A DNA stretch of 64,000 nt. It comes from Paenibacillus ginsengarvi (GTDB lineage Bacteria > Bacillota > Bacilli > Paenibacillales > NBRC-103111). The position numbers were made by a program, and so were the translations under genes. Location: NCBI RefSeq assembly GCF_003626695.1, contig NZ_RBAH01000004.1, positions 186,001 through 250,000 of the forward strand, given 5' to 3'. This document shows, piece by piece, positions 1 through 7,379 of this stretch. The notes beneath the pieces were generated by a model. That model ran no database searches and was not told the DNA's origin. It saw nothing but the letters and a program-made list of their open reading frames with translations. The number at the start of each line of letters is the position of its first letter. Positions within the stretch are counted from its first letter, which is position 1.

Positions 1-1689
1 AAGCTCGTCGCCGGAGCGGAACGCGATGCCGAAGCCGGGCGGAGAGGCCACTGGCTTCTCGGAGCTGCCGGGACGCCATAACGACCAGCCTTCTTGCGTT
101 AGGTAGTATCCGCCTGCGGCATACATTTGCACATAGGCTCCTTTAACGGTTACGACCCGCACGATTCCTTTCACGGTGAAGCGGGTACCGTCGCTGCGAA
201 CAAACTCGGTATAGGGGACGCCGCTTTGCGTCCGGGTCCAATAAACGCCGTCCTCGGCCGGAAAAATCGACAAATCGAGCATGGAATATTTAGCGGCAAG
301 CACCGATTCGGACACCCCTCTATCGACTTGCGGCGGACCATTCGTATCGCGGTACGTATATAAATTGGTCATGCCCGATTCGTCTCTATCCCCGTATGCC
401 AGCACATACAGCTGACGGCGGTAGGGGTCCCAGACGGCGTTATTGATATTGCGGGTTTCGCCCGGATCGTTCTCATGCACCGTCCGTCTGGTCAAAGCTT
501 CCGTGTCGTATGCATATACGCCGTAATAAGAAGCGTACAGCAGCGTATTCGAGTCGATCCAGCGGATCGGCGTATCGTCTGGCTCGATCGTCGAGTAGAA
601 CACACGCTCCAGCACGATCGGTTCCTTCCCCGGACGCTCCAGCACGAACGCATAACTCCAGCCGTCACCGTCTCCCATCGCTCCGCCTAGCCCGATAACC
701 CCAACATATTTCGTTCCGTCGGGCGAAAGGAGCAGCCGATCGTAGTAACGGTCCCTAGATCCGTTTACCGCCTGCTGTCCCGTCAGACTGTCTTTCCAAG
801 CCAGAGCCGGAAAACGACTGATGATCACGCTCATCTCGTCCTGAAGCCGGTTCCCGCTTGCCGCCTGCAAATCGCCAAAACGCAGCGTCAGCTCGGACGT
901 CCTCCCGTCCGAAGGGGCAGCTTGATCGAAGCGCAGGAGAAGATGGGTGGAGTCCGTCCATTCCGCTTGAACGAGCGAGCCTTCGGCGGCAATCGGCAGA
1001 CGCGGCTCCATCACCTCCGAAAATTGCAGCACGATGCCTGTTTCCTCGGCAGGAATAAACAGTCTGGAACCGTACTCGCGCGCTGGAATATGGAGCACAT
1101 TCGCCACGGCTTCCCCTGCTGCGGACACCGGCTTGAAGCTCAAAGACTTCATTCGTTCCACCCGGATCGGCGGCAAATCGCCGAGCCTGACCTCGAAGGA
1201 GGCGCCGACCGGCTGCTCCAGCCGCAGCCGGTACTGGTTCGAGTCGGCTCTGTCCCGCTCGAAAACCGGCTTCTTATCTCCGATTGTGATTTGATCCAGC
1301 AGCGCGTTTCTGCCCGCTTCGTCCGCATCGCTCCATTCCAAGTGGATGGTGACGCGCTCCCATTGATGTACGACCTTGGCGGGCAAAGAGGAGCTGTCCG
1401 ACGTTTGCCATTGTTCAATCATCCGAGCAGCGTTTTCGGTTTCCTCGCTGAATGCAATGCGCTTCAGATGTTCGCGAACGGAAGGGCGAGCTTCGTTCCG
1501 CACCGGGGCCGTATCGCTTGGCTTGGGCTGAGGAGAAGTGCCGGGGTTCGTCGTTTTCCCGCTTCCGGCGGCGTTTTCCTTGTTCGTCGAAGGCTGATCC
1601 ATTCCGTTCAAATCCGTTCGCTCTTCGCAAGCTGATAACAGGAACAGGAGTAATCCGTACGCCAGTATAGACACTGCTCTTTTCTCCAC
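1..1689 (-). CDS. Exported lipoprotein with Ig-like and propeller-like parts, 3' end beyond window
   Basis: Surface lipoprotein of unknown role; 563 codons are open and the stop lies outside the window. The start is a GTG at 1689-1687 with AAGGGGAG just upstream. The N-terminus is a lipoprotein signal peptide ending in the lipobox LLSAC (lipid-carrying Cys at residue 21), followed by a Ser/Thr/Asn/Pro-rich linker to about residue 60. Residues ~60-290 read as beta-sandwich modules resembling SbsA-type Ig-like domains (for example GIVLQFSEVMEPRLP). The C-terminal half has repeated strand-turn patterns such as SPDGTKYVGV and LYVLAYGDRDESG, as in extracellular beta-propellers. It is the last gene of a leftward series; a terminator separates it from the aldehyde dehydrogenase gene. 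Reading-frame confidence is high; fold assignment is inference. Confidence 0.8.
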   Translation of the reverse strand, partial: MEKRAVSILAYGLLLFLLSACEERTDLNGMDQPSTNKENAAGSGKTTNPGTSPQPKPSDTAPVRNEARPSVREHLKRIAFSEETENAARMIEQWQTSDSSSLPAKVVHQWERVTIHLEWSDADEAGRNALLDQITIGDKKPVFERDRADSNQYRLRLEQPVGASFEVRLGDLPPIRVERMKSLSFKPVSAAGEAVANVLHIPAREYGSRLFIPAEETGIVLQFSEVMEPRLPIAAEGSLVQAEWTDSTHLLLRFDQAAPSDGRTSELTLRFGDLQAASGNRLQDEMSVIISRFPALAWKDSLTGQQAVNGSRDRYYDRLLLSPDGTKYVGVIGLGGAMGDGDGWSYAFVLERPGKEPIVLERVFYSTIEPDDTPIRWIDSNTLLYASYYGVYAYDTEALTRRTVHENDPGETRNINNAVWDPYRRQLYVLAYGDRDESGMTNLYTYRDTNGPPQVDRGVSESVLAAKYSMLDLSIFPAEDGVYWTRTQSGVPYTEFVRSDGTRFTVKGIVRVVTVKGAYVQMYAAGGYYLTQEGWSLWRPGSSEKPVASPPGFGIAFRSGDEL

Positions 1690-1761
1690 TGCGCATCTCC
1701 CCTTCAAAGGGTTACCTATATATGTAATTTAGACGAAACACGGCGCATTCGGTTGCGCGGT

Positions 1762-1806
1762 AAAAAGCCCGGACTACCGGAGTTTTCTCCGAGTCCAGGC
1801 TTTTTT
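1762..1806 (-). terminator. Rho-independent terminator after the aldehyde dehydrogenase gene
   Basis: Hairpin with arms AAAAAGCC-GGACT-CGGAG and CTCCG-AGTCC-GGCTTTTTT around a TTTT loop. It has U-runs on both strands, so it could work in both directions. It sits 24 nt past the stop of the leftward aldehyde dehydrogenase gene. Confidence 0.8.
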
Positions 1807-1829
1807 GGCGGCGAACGGGAGCAGCGGCA

Positions 1830-3260
1830 TCAGCTCTTCAGCTTGATCACGATCAGCTTCAGCTCGGTCATTTCCTCAACCGCATATTTGATCCCTTCGC
1901 GTCCGAAGCCGCTTTCCTTGACACCGCCGTACGGCATGTTATCGACGCGGAACGTCGGGAAGTCGTTAATCATAACGCCGCCCACGTCCATTTCCATCGC
2001 CGCCTGCATCGCGGCATGAATGTCGTTTGTATAGATGCCCGCCTGCAAGCCGTAGCGGGAGCTGTTCACTTCACGGATCGCTTCGTCCAGGGTGGCGAAC
2101 GAGCTAACCGTTACGATAGGCCCGAACACCTCCTGGCACGACACCGGCTCATCGGTCGGCACGCCGGTCAGTATCGTTGGCGGGTACAGCCTCGAGCTAA
2201 TCGCCTCTCCGCCCGTAACAATCTCCGCTCCTTTGGCGCAGGCGCTCGCCACCCAATCTTCCATGCGCCGGACTTCCTTCTCGCTGATGAGCGCCGAGAC
2301 GTCGGTTGCTTCATCGAGCGGATCGCCAATGACCAGCTTCTCCGTCTGAGCCTTGAATTTCTCCACAAACTCCGCAAACAAATCGTTGTGGACGAGGATG
2401 CGCTGAATCGAAATGCACACCTGGCCGCTGAACGCAAACGCGCCAGTTACGCAGCGCTGGATCAACTCGAGTGTAAGCTCGCACGTCCGGTCGATGACGA
2501 GTGCGGAATTGGAGCCTAGCTCGAGCGTCACCCGCTTCAGTCCTGCTTTGTTCTTCATCGCGATGCCGACGGCCGGAGAACCGGTGAACGTAATCGCCTT
2601 GACCCGCTCGTCCCGGACGAGCCTCTCCCCGACAACGTTACCCGGCCCCGGTATAATATTAAGCGCCCCGTCCGGCAAACCGGCCTCGGCGAACAGCTCG
2701 CCCAGCGCGAGGGCCGACAACGGCGTCTGCCCGGCCGGCTTGAGCACGACGGTATTGCCCGCGGCAATTGCCGGACCGACTTTGTGAGCAACGAGGTTGA
2801 ACGGAAAATTGAACGGGGTGATCGCGCCGATGACCCCGAGCGGTCGGCGCATCGTAAAGGCGATTCGCCCTTCTCCCCCGGGAGCGGCATCGAGCGGCAC
2901 CGTTTCGCCGTGAATGCGTCTTGCTTCCATAGCGGCGAACTTGTACGTCTGAATCGTGCGGGCGATTTCACCGCGCGCGGTTTTGATCGGCTTGGCCGCC
3001 TCCAGAGCCAAAATGCGTACAAGCTCGTCCTGCCTGCGCTCCATGATTGCGATCAGCCTGTCCAAAATGGCGGCCCGCTCGTGGGCGGGCATATTCGCCA
3101 TCACGACAGCCGCTTTCTGCGCAGAGCGAATCGCCTCCTCGGTTTCCGCTTCCCCCGCTTCCGCCACTTCCGCCAGCAGCTCACCCGAGTAAGGAGAGTA
3201 CAGCGGCATATACTTAGACGCTTCCTTCCATTTGCCGTCCAGATAGAAATGCCTTTTCAC
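1830..3260 (-). CDS. NAD(P)-dependent aldehyde dehydrogenase
   Basis: Soluble aldehyde dehydrogenase superfamily enzyme (476 aa, normal family length) oxidising an aldehyde to a carboxylate with NAD(P)+. The expected features are visible: ITPFNFP with the oxyanion Asn at 151, the cofactor-binding LKPAGQTP with Lys174, FTGSPAVG, the general base Glu247 in TLELGSN, and the catalytic Cys282 in SGQVCISIQRI. The GQVCISIQRI form occurs in a branch that includes lactaldehyde- and sulfolactaldehyde-type enzymes, but the substrate cannot be read from sequence. It stands alone between a terminator downstream and a 730-bp intergenic stretch upstream. The ATG at 3260 is followed by the usual short N-terminal strand (RHFYLDGKW). 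Confidence 0.92.
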   Translation of the reverse strand: MKRHFYLDGKWKEASKYMPLYSPYSGELLAEVAEAGEAETEEAIRSAQKAAVVMANMPAHERAAILDRLIAIMERRQDELVRILALEAAKPIKTARGEIARTIQTYKFAAMEARRIHGETVPLDAAPGGEGRIAFTMRRPLGVIGAITPFNFPFNLVAHKVGPAIAAGNTVVLKPAGQTPLSALALGELFAEAGLPDGALNIIPGPGNVVGERLVRDERVKAITFTGSPAVGIAMKNKAGLKRVTLELGSNSALVIDRTCELTLELIQRCVTGAFAFSGQVCISIQRILVHNDLFAEFVEKFKAQTEKLVIGDPLDEATDVSALISEKEVRRMEDWVASACAKGAEIVTGGEAISSRLYPPTILTGVPTDEPVSCQEVFGPIVTVSSFATLDEAIREVNSSRYGLQAGIYTNDIHAAMQAAMEMDVGGVMINDFPTFRVDNMPYGGVKESGFGREGIKYAVEEMTELKLIVIKLKS

Positions 3261-3990
3261 AACCTATCGCCTGCCTTCCCCTTTCCTATTAGTATAAGGC
3301 TTCTCCGCTCCAAAAATAAAATCGATTGTATTCCGGACAGGGAATTTCTTCTGTAAAAAGTTAAAGTGTTGCGCCGCCGAGCAGGGACGGATTCCGATAG
3401 GAACGTGCTGAATGAGAGCCGTAATGCATTCGCTCAGGGGTTGTCAAGCCATAGGAGAAATAATAAGATTGCGTCAAATTTTGTCGAAATTAATCGAATA
3501 ACTGCTTATAGTAACAATAGGGCAGTTGTCGGCTTCGAAAGGAATGTGTATTCTTACATATGAAGCGCCCTTTTGGAAAGATCCGTTTTTAGCTTCCTAT
3601 GTTGGGAGGGACATCCGGCATTCATTTTCGTCGGTTCATTCTGATCAGCGCATACATGTATGGTTGTCCGGGGAGAAATAATTGGGTATGGAATTCGGAC
3701 AAGAAACAAGTCGGATGAGAACAGGGTGCTTGTTGACGGGAAGCTTTCGCCGTATACGGAGTGCTCTATCGCCGATCTGGACGTCTATTCGGAACATCTC
3801 CGTATTCGCTAAGACGGCATCCTCTATACGAAAGCTCCACTTACTCGGAGCATTCCGTTCCTGCGCCACAGAATCCATTCGATTAACAAACGATCCGCAG
3901 CCTGTTTGAAACAACAACGCGAATGCTAGGACGCGCGCTTTTCCGGCTGCGAATTTTGCAATTCACTCTGCGTGAAGGGAGCTTCATTCT
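3261..3990. other. Long intergenic region without a convincing gene
   Basis: About 730 bp between divergent genes, less GC-rich than its flanks. The one regulatory signal I can support is a rightward promoter-like pair: TTGTCA at 3441-3446, a 17-nt spacer, and TAAGAT at 3464-3469. Short open frames exist on both strands near 3645-3917 but lack ribosome-binding sites. A plus-strand stretch at about 3712-3900 reads like protein (VDGKLSPYTECSIADL...) but contains a stop near 3811, so it may be a gene remnant. The malic enzyme ribosome-binding site (GAAGGGAG) is at the right end. Confidence 0.4.
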
Positions 3991-5394
3991 ATGGCTTACA
4001 ACAGTATTATTGTGCGTGTCGAACTGAATCATGCGGAAGTAAACTTCGGTCAGGTCGCATCGACGATCATCGCGGCCAAAGGCGACATTTCGTCCATCGA
4101 CGTCATTCGTCCCGGCAGCGACCGTTCGGTTCGCGATATTACGATCGACGTATCCGATACGGCGGAGGCAAAAGTCGTCGAGTCCTTGCGCGCACTGACC
4201 GGCGTAGAGGTCATCAACGTTTCGGACCGGACGTTCCTTGCCCATTTGGGCGGCAAAGTGTCGGTCCAGCCGAAATTGCCGATCAAAAACCGCGACGATT
4301 TGTCCCGCGTGTACACGCCCGGCGTAGCCAAAGTATGTACGTCCATCCATGAAAACCCGCAGAAAGCTTTCTCGCTGACGATCAAGCGAAATACGGTTGC
4401 CGTCATCAGCGACGGTACCGCCGTACTCGGTCTGGGCGACATCGGCCCGTACGCCGCCGCTCCGGTTATGGAGGGGAAAGCGATGCTGTTCAAGCAGCTC
4501 GCCGACGTCGACGCCTTCCCCCTCTGCCTCGACACGAAGGATACGGAGGAAATCATTCGCACGATCAAAGCGGTCAGCCCGATATTCGGCGGCATCAACC
4601 TGGAAGACATCAGCTCCCCGCGCTGCTTTGAAATCGAAACCCGTCTCGCCGACGAATTGGACATCCCTGTATTCCACGACGATCAGCACGGTACGGCCGT
4701 CGTTGTGACCGCCGGTCTTATTAACGCGCTGAAGGTTGTCGGCAAACGCATGGAGCATATTCGCGTTGTCGTCAACGGCATCGGCGCTGCGGGCGTATCC
4801 ATATGCAAAATGCTGCTCGCCGCAGGCGTCAAACGTCTCGTCCCGGTCGATCGGGACGGCGCGATCGTACGCGGCGGCACGTATTCGAACCCGATGTGGA
4901 ACTGGCTGGCGGAACAGCCTCAGGTGGAAAGCGAGCCGGGAACGCTCAAGGAAATGATCGCGGGCGCTGACGTCTTCATCGGCGTATCGCGGGGCGGGCT
5001 GCTGAACGCCGAGGATATGCAGAAGATGGCGCCGAACAATATCGTCTTCGCGATGGCGAATCCGACGCCGGAGATCGACCCCGAGGAGGCGCTGCCGCAT
5101 GTGCGCGTCTTTGCTACGGGCCGCAGCGATTACCCGAACCAGATCAACAACGTACTCGTTTTCCCGGGGATTTTCCGCGGCGCTCTCGATTGCCGCGCGA
5201 CCCGCATCAACGAGCCGATGAAGCTGGCGGCCGCCCGCGCCATCGCTTCGGTTATTTCCGACGGCGAGCGCAGCGAGCAGTATATCATTCCCGGTATTTT
5301 CAACGAAGAGGTCGTGGCCCGCGTCCGCCGCGCCGTGGTGGAGACCGCGATCCTGACGGGCGTTTCCCGCCGTACGCCGCCGGATTTCCGGTAA
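3991..5394 (+). CDS. ACT-domain malic enzyme (malate oxidative decarboxylase)
   Basis: Cytoplasmic malic enzyme converting malate to pyruvate and CO2 with NAD(P)+; 467 aa. Residues 1-75 form an ACT-type regulatory domain (IIVRVELNH...IDVIRPGSDRSVRDI), and the two malic enzyme domains follow. Catalytic features are present: Tyr108 in RVYTPGVA, Lys163 in MEGKAML, Glu205-Asp206 in INLEDISSP, Asp230-Asp231 in FHDDQHGT for metal binding, and the nucleotide-binding loop GIGAAG at 263-268. The N-terminal ACT domain suggests amino-acid or metabolite control. The ATG is preceded by GAAGGGAG at slightly long spacing. It is monocistronic, and a palindromic repeat array begins shortly after the stop. Confidence 0.93.
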   Translation: MAYNSIIVRVELNHAEVNFGQVASTIIAAKGDISSIDVIRPGSDRSVRDITIDVSDTAEAKVVESLRALTGVEVINVSDRTFLAHLGGKVSVQPKLPIKNRDDLSRVYTPGVAKVCTSIHENPQKAFSLTIKRNTVAVISDGTAVLGLGDIGPYAAAPVMEGKAMLFKQLADVDAFPLCLDTKDTEEIIRTIKAVSPIFGGINLEDISSPRCFEIETRLADELDIPVFHDDQHGTAVVVTAGLINALKVVGKRMEHIRVVVNGIGAAGVSICKMLLAAGVKRLVPVDRDGAIVRGGTYSNPMWNWLAEQPQVESEPGTLKEMIAGADVFIGVSRGGLLNAEDMQKMAPNNIVFAMANPTPEIDPEEALPHVRVFATGRSDYPNQINNVLVFPGIFRGALDCRATRINEPMKLAAARAIASVISDGERSEQYIIPGIFNEEVVARVRRAVVETAILTGVSRRTPPDFR

Positions 5395-5466
5395 CGGGTG
5401 CGGGTGCGGTATAGGCGGGCACGACGAGGGCTTGCAAGGCTGCGGCCACGGCGCCTGAGGCACGGC

Positions 5467-5745
5467 TCGCGCAAATAGCGGAGCTTGAGCTGCCGCTCAC
5501 CGACTGACAAGGGCCGCTGGCCCCGTCACTGGCACGGCTCGCACAAATAGCGGAACCTCAGGTTCCGCTATTTCGCTTGCGCGACCGATTCGGAGGGCTT
5601 AGCGGAAGCGTTTGTTCCGTTATGGGCCCGTTTGCCCGCGTTTTAACACGGTCGGGACGACCATAACGGAACTTTTGCTTCCTCTATCGCCTCACAGGAC
5701 GGCGTACCGCGAGCCATAGAGGAACTTTCGCTTCCGCTTATAAGG
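5467..5745. repeat. Composite palindromic repeat array, copy A
   Basis: Array of REP-like palindromes built on TAGCGGAAC...GTTCCGCTA. The best unit is a perfect inverted repeat with 14-bp arms (AAATAGCGGAACCT at 5545-5558 and its complement at 5560-5573) around one base. Further units sit near 5600-5625 (GCTTAGCGGAAGCG...CCGTTATGG), 5662-5690 (CATAACGGAACTTTTGCTTCC) and 5713-5740 (CATAGAGGAACTTTCGCTTCC). The ~80 bp at 5660-5740 are nearly identical to 6790-6868 in copy B, and the unit order matches copies B and C. No gene is seen in this gap (5395-5978). Confidence 0.8.
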
Positions 5746-5978
5746 AAATAAGGGCTCTGCCACTTCCTTTATTCACTCTGTTACCGCGATCTACGAAACA
5801 AACATGCACGCTACTTGCGCAAACGCCGCCGTTCCGCTAAACTTAAACTAATCTAGGAAATTGCCCACATGTTTCACTACATTCATATGCGCCTAAGCAG
5901 GTCATGAAGCACATGCCGCTCGTTTGCCGATCATTCGGAGACGAAGCGGTTTTTTATTTTGAACTCGGAGGGATATGG

Positions 5979-6647
5979 ATGAGCTTTGACAGGCACTATG
6001 AACGTTTTTTGCAGCGGCACCTGCATTCGCGCAGCGGCGAAAGGCTGCGTCGTCTAACGGAAGGACACGGGCATGCCGAACGGACCTTTTTGGAACGGGT
6101 ATGGTGGCCGGCCGTCGGCAGCTTCGACTACTTGCATCCCGAATACGAAGTGGCCGATTTCAAGGACGGCACGAGATATTTGGACTTCGCCTACATCCGT
6201 CCGCCGCTGCGGGTGTGCATGGAAATAGACGGATACGGCCCTCATCTTCGCGACGTATCGCGCACCCAGTTCGCAGACCAGTTGTGGCGGCAAAACGATC
6301 TGGAAATCGACGGCTGGCGCATCATCCGTTTTGCTTACGACGATGTCGAGCAGAAACCGCGTCGCTGTCAGCAAACGATTCATCAATGGATGGGGCTTTG
6401 GTGCGGCGCCGATACGACGGCAAACGATGCTTTGTCCCGGACGGAGCGCCGCCTGGCGGAGATCGCTTTGCGCAAGCTTGCGCCCGTCACGCCGAAGGAG
6501 GCTGGCGAGCGGCTCGGCATCAGCACACGTCATGCCAGAACGCTGCTGCAGCGGCTTGTCTCCGCCAGCGTGCTGCTTCCGGCGTCGGGGGAGCGAAGAA
6601 TTCGCGCCTACGTGATCAATCCGAACGGACGCCAGTTGTTTCTATAG
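5979..6647 (+). CDS. PD-(D/E)XK endonuclease-like protein with C-terminal winged helix
   Basis: Predicted 222-aa DNA-acting protein. The start is ATG 5979, six bases after CTCGGAGGG; an upstream in-frame ATG at 5904 lacks such a site. Residues ~45-140 resemble the DUF559/Vsr-like restriction-endonuclease fold: FDYLHPEYEVADF, YLDFAYIRPPLRVCMEIDGYG (candidate Asp...Glu-X-Asp metal site), then a hydrophobic strand IDGWRIIRFAYDDVE. Residues ~155-222 look like a winged helix (TERRLAEIAL, PKEAGERLGISTRHARTLL, then a wing ending in RAYVINPNGRQ). I do not know a characterised homologue. It is isolated, with direct copies of the same repeat array on both sides (5467-5745 and 6671-6870), an arrangement resembling a gene carried with its own repeats. 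Nuclease activity is inference. Confidence 0.7.
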   Translation: MSFDRHYERFLQRHLHSRSGERLRRLTEGHGHAERTFLERVWWPAVGSFDYLHPEYEVADFKDGTRYLDFAYIRPPLRVCMEIDGYGPHLRDVSRTQFADQLWRQNDLEIDGWRIIRFAYDDVEQKPRRCQQTIHQWMGLWCGADTTANDALSRTERRLAEIALRKLAPVTPKEAGERLGISTRHARTLLQRLVSASVLLPASGERRIRAYVINPNGRQLFL

Positions 6648-6670
6648 TCTGCGAATCCGGCACCTGCGCA

Positions 6671-6870
6671 GGAACATAACGGAACCGCGAGTTCCGCAAT
6701 CGCCGATTCGCAAGCCGCCTAGGCCTGCATAGAGGAAGCGCTGCTTCCGTTATGGGCCCGAATCCCCCGTTCCACACGGGTGATTAACGGTCATAACGGA
6801 ACTTTTGTTTCCTCTATCGCCGCACAGGACGGCGCACCTCGAGCCATAGCGGAACTTTCGCTTCCGCTCG
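6671..6870. repeat. Composite palindromic repeat array, copy B
   Basis: Same family and orientation as copy A. Units are CATAACGGAACC-GCGAGTTCCG (6675-6698), GCATAGAGGAAGCGCTGCTTCC (from 6728), TCATAACGGAACTTTTGTTTCC (6792-6812) and CCATAGCGGAACTTTCGCTTCC (from 6844). It lies directly after the endonuclease-like gene. The spacer text CTAGGCCTGCATAGAGGAA is shared with copy C at 43181-43198. The remainder of the 6648-7045 gap holds only a leftward terminator. Confidence 0.8.
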
Positions 6871-6976
6871 CCCGCCCCGCATCCCGGCACAGCCTCGGCC
6901 AAACAGCGTCAGCGGATTCGTCACTCGCACTTGGCAGATCAACTCTCGCGGCGGCTGGAGCGACAACCCTAGCAGC

Positions 6977-7017
6977 AAAAAAAGAACCGCGTGCATTATT
7001 CGTGCGGTCCGCGGTCC
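6977..7017 (-). terminator. Rho-independent terminator closing sugar module 1
   Basis: Read leftwards: GGACCGCG, an 18-nt partly self-pairing loop, CGCGGTTC, then seven T. It lies ~28 nt past the stop of the 60-aa membrane protein gene and so ends the module 1 transcript. Confidence 0.75.
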
Positions 7018-7045
7018 TTTGAATATACATACGCAAGTGGTGCGC

Positions 7046-7228
7046 TTATTTGCCGGCGAGAGATTTGATGCCTTTATAAATCAGCATGCCCGAGAACAGA
7101 ATCATGGAGAGAATGCCGATACCGTCCAGCACCGGCTCCACGCTGGAAATAAACGTATCCTGTACCGGCATCGCCGCAAGCGTATAACCGGCCAGAACCC
7201 CGCCTGCATAAGTGAGGAGTTTCTCCAT
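7046..7228 (-). CDS. Small two-helix membrane protein, 60 aa
   Basis: A 60-residue hydrophobic protein of unknown function. The start at 7228 is supported by a very strong ribosome-binding site (GGGGGAGGAGGTG, about 6 nt spacing); a longer in-frame reading from 7375 has none. Two membrane-spanning stretches are visible: residues ~6-21 (YAGGVLAGYTLAAMP) and ~33-53 (DGIGILSMILFSGMLIYKG), with a Lys-rich tail. It is the last gene of module 1, ~150 nt after the binding lipoprotein gene with an intervening hairpin, so it may be made at lower level than the transporter. Size and topology would fit a transporter-associated small protein or a holin-like protein; neither is shown. Confidence 0.7.
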   Translation of the reverse strand: MEKLLTYAGGVLAGYTLAAMPVQDTFISSVEPVLDGIGILSMILFSGMLIYKGIKSLAGK

Positions 7229-7317
7229 CGCGCTCCACCTCCTCCCCCGTTGATACTGCCAGTATATGCGCAGAAGGCGAAGGTGCTTGGACATTCGGCA
7301 TGAATGCACAAATCGGC

Positions 7318-7353
7318 AAAAGGACCGTGCGCGAACGTATTCGCGAACGGCCC
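7318..7353 (-). terminator. Intra-operon hairpin/terminator after the binding lipoprotein gene
   Basis: Leftward reading: AGGGCCGTTCGCG, loop, CGCGCACGGTCC followed by TTTT. Located 27 nt past the stop of the 7380-8930 gene, between it and the small membrane protein gene; probably an attenuating or 3'-protecting hairpin. Confidence 0.6.
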
Positions 7354-7379
7354 TATCTGCCAAACGATCCACCAAGCCT

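Noticed and set aside
922..1635. 237-codon plus-strand open frame near the left edge
   Set aside because: Antisense of the truncated lipoprotein, whose frame is open across the whole stretch and starts with a lipoprotein signal peptide.
3883..5463. 526-codon minus-strand open frame
   Set aside because: Complete antisense of the malic enzyme gene; no start signals and low-complexity Arg/Asp-rich text.
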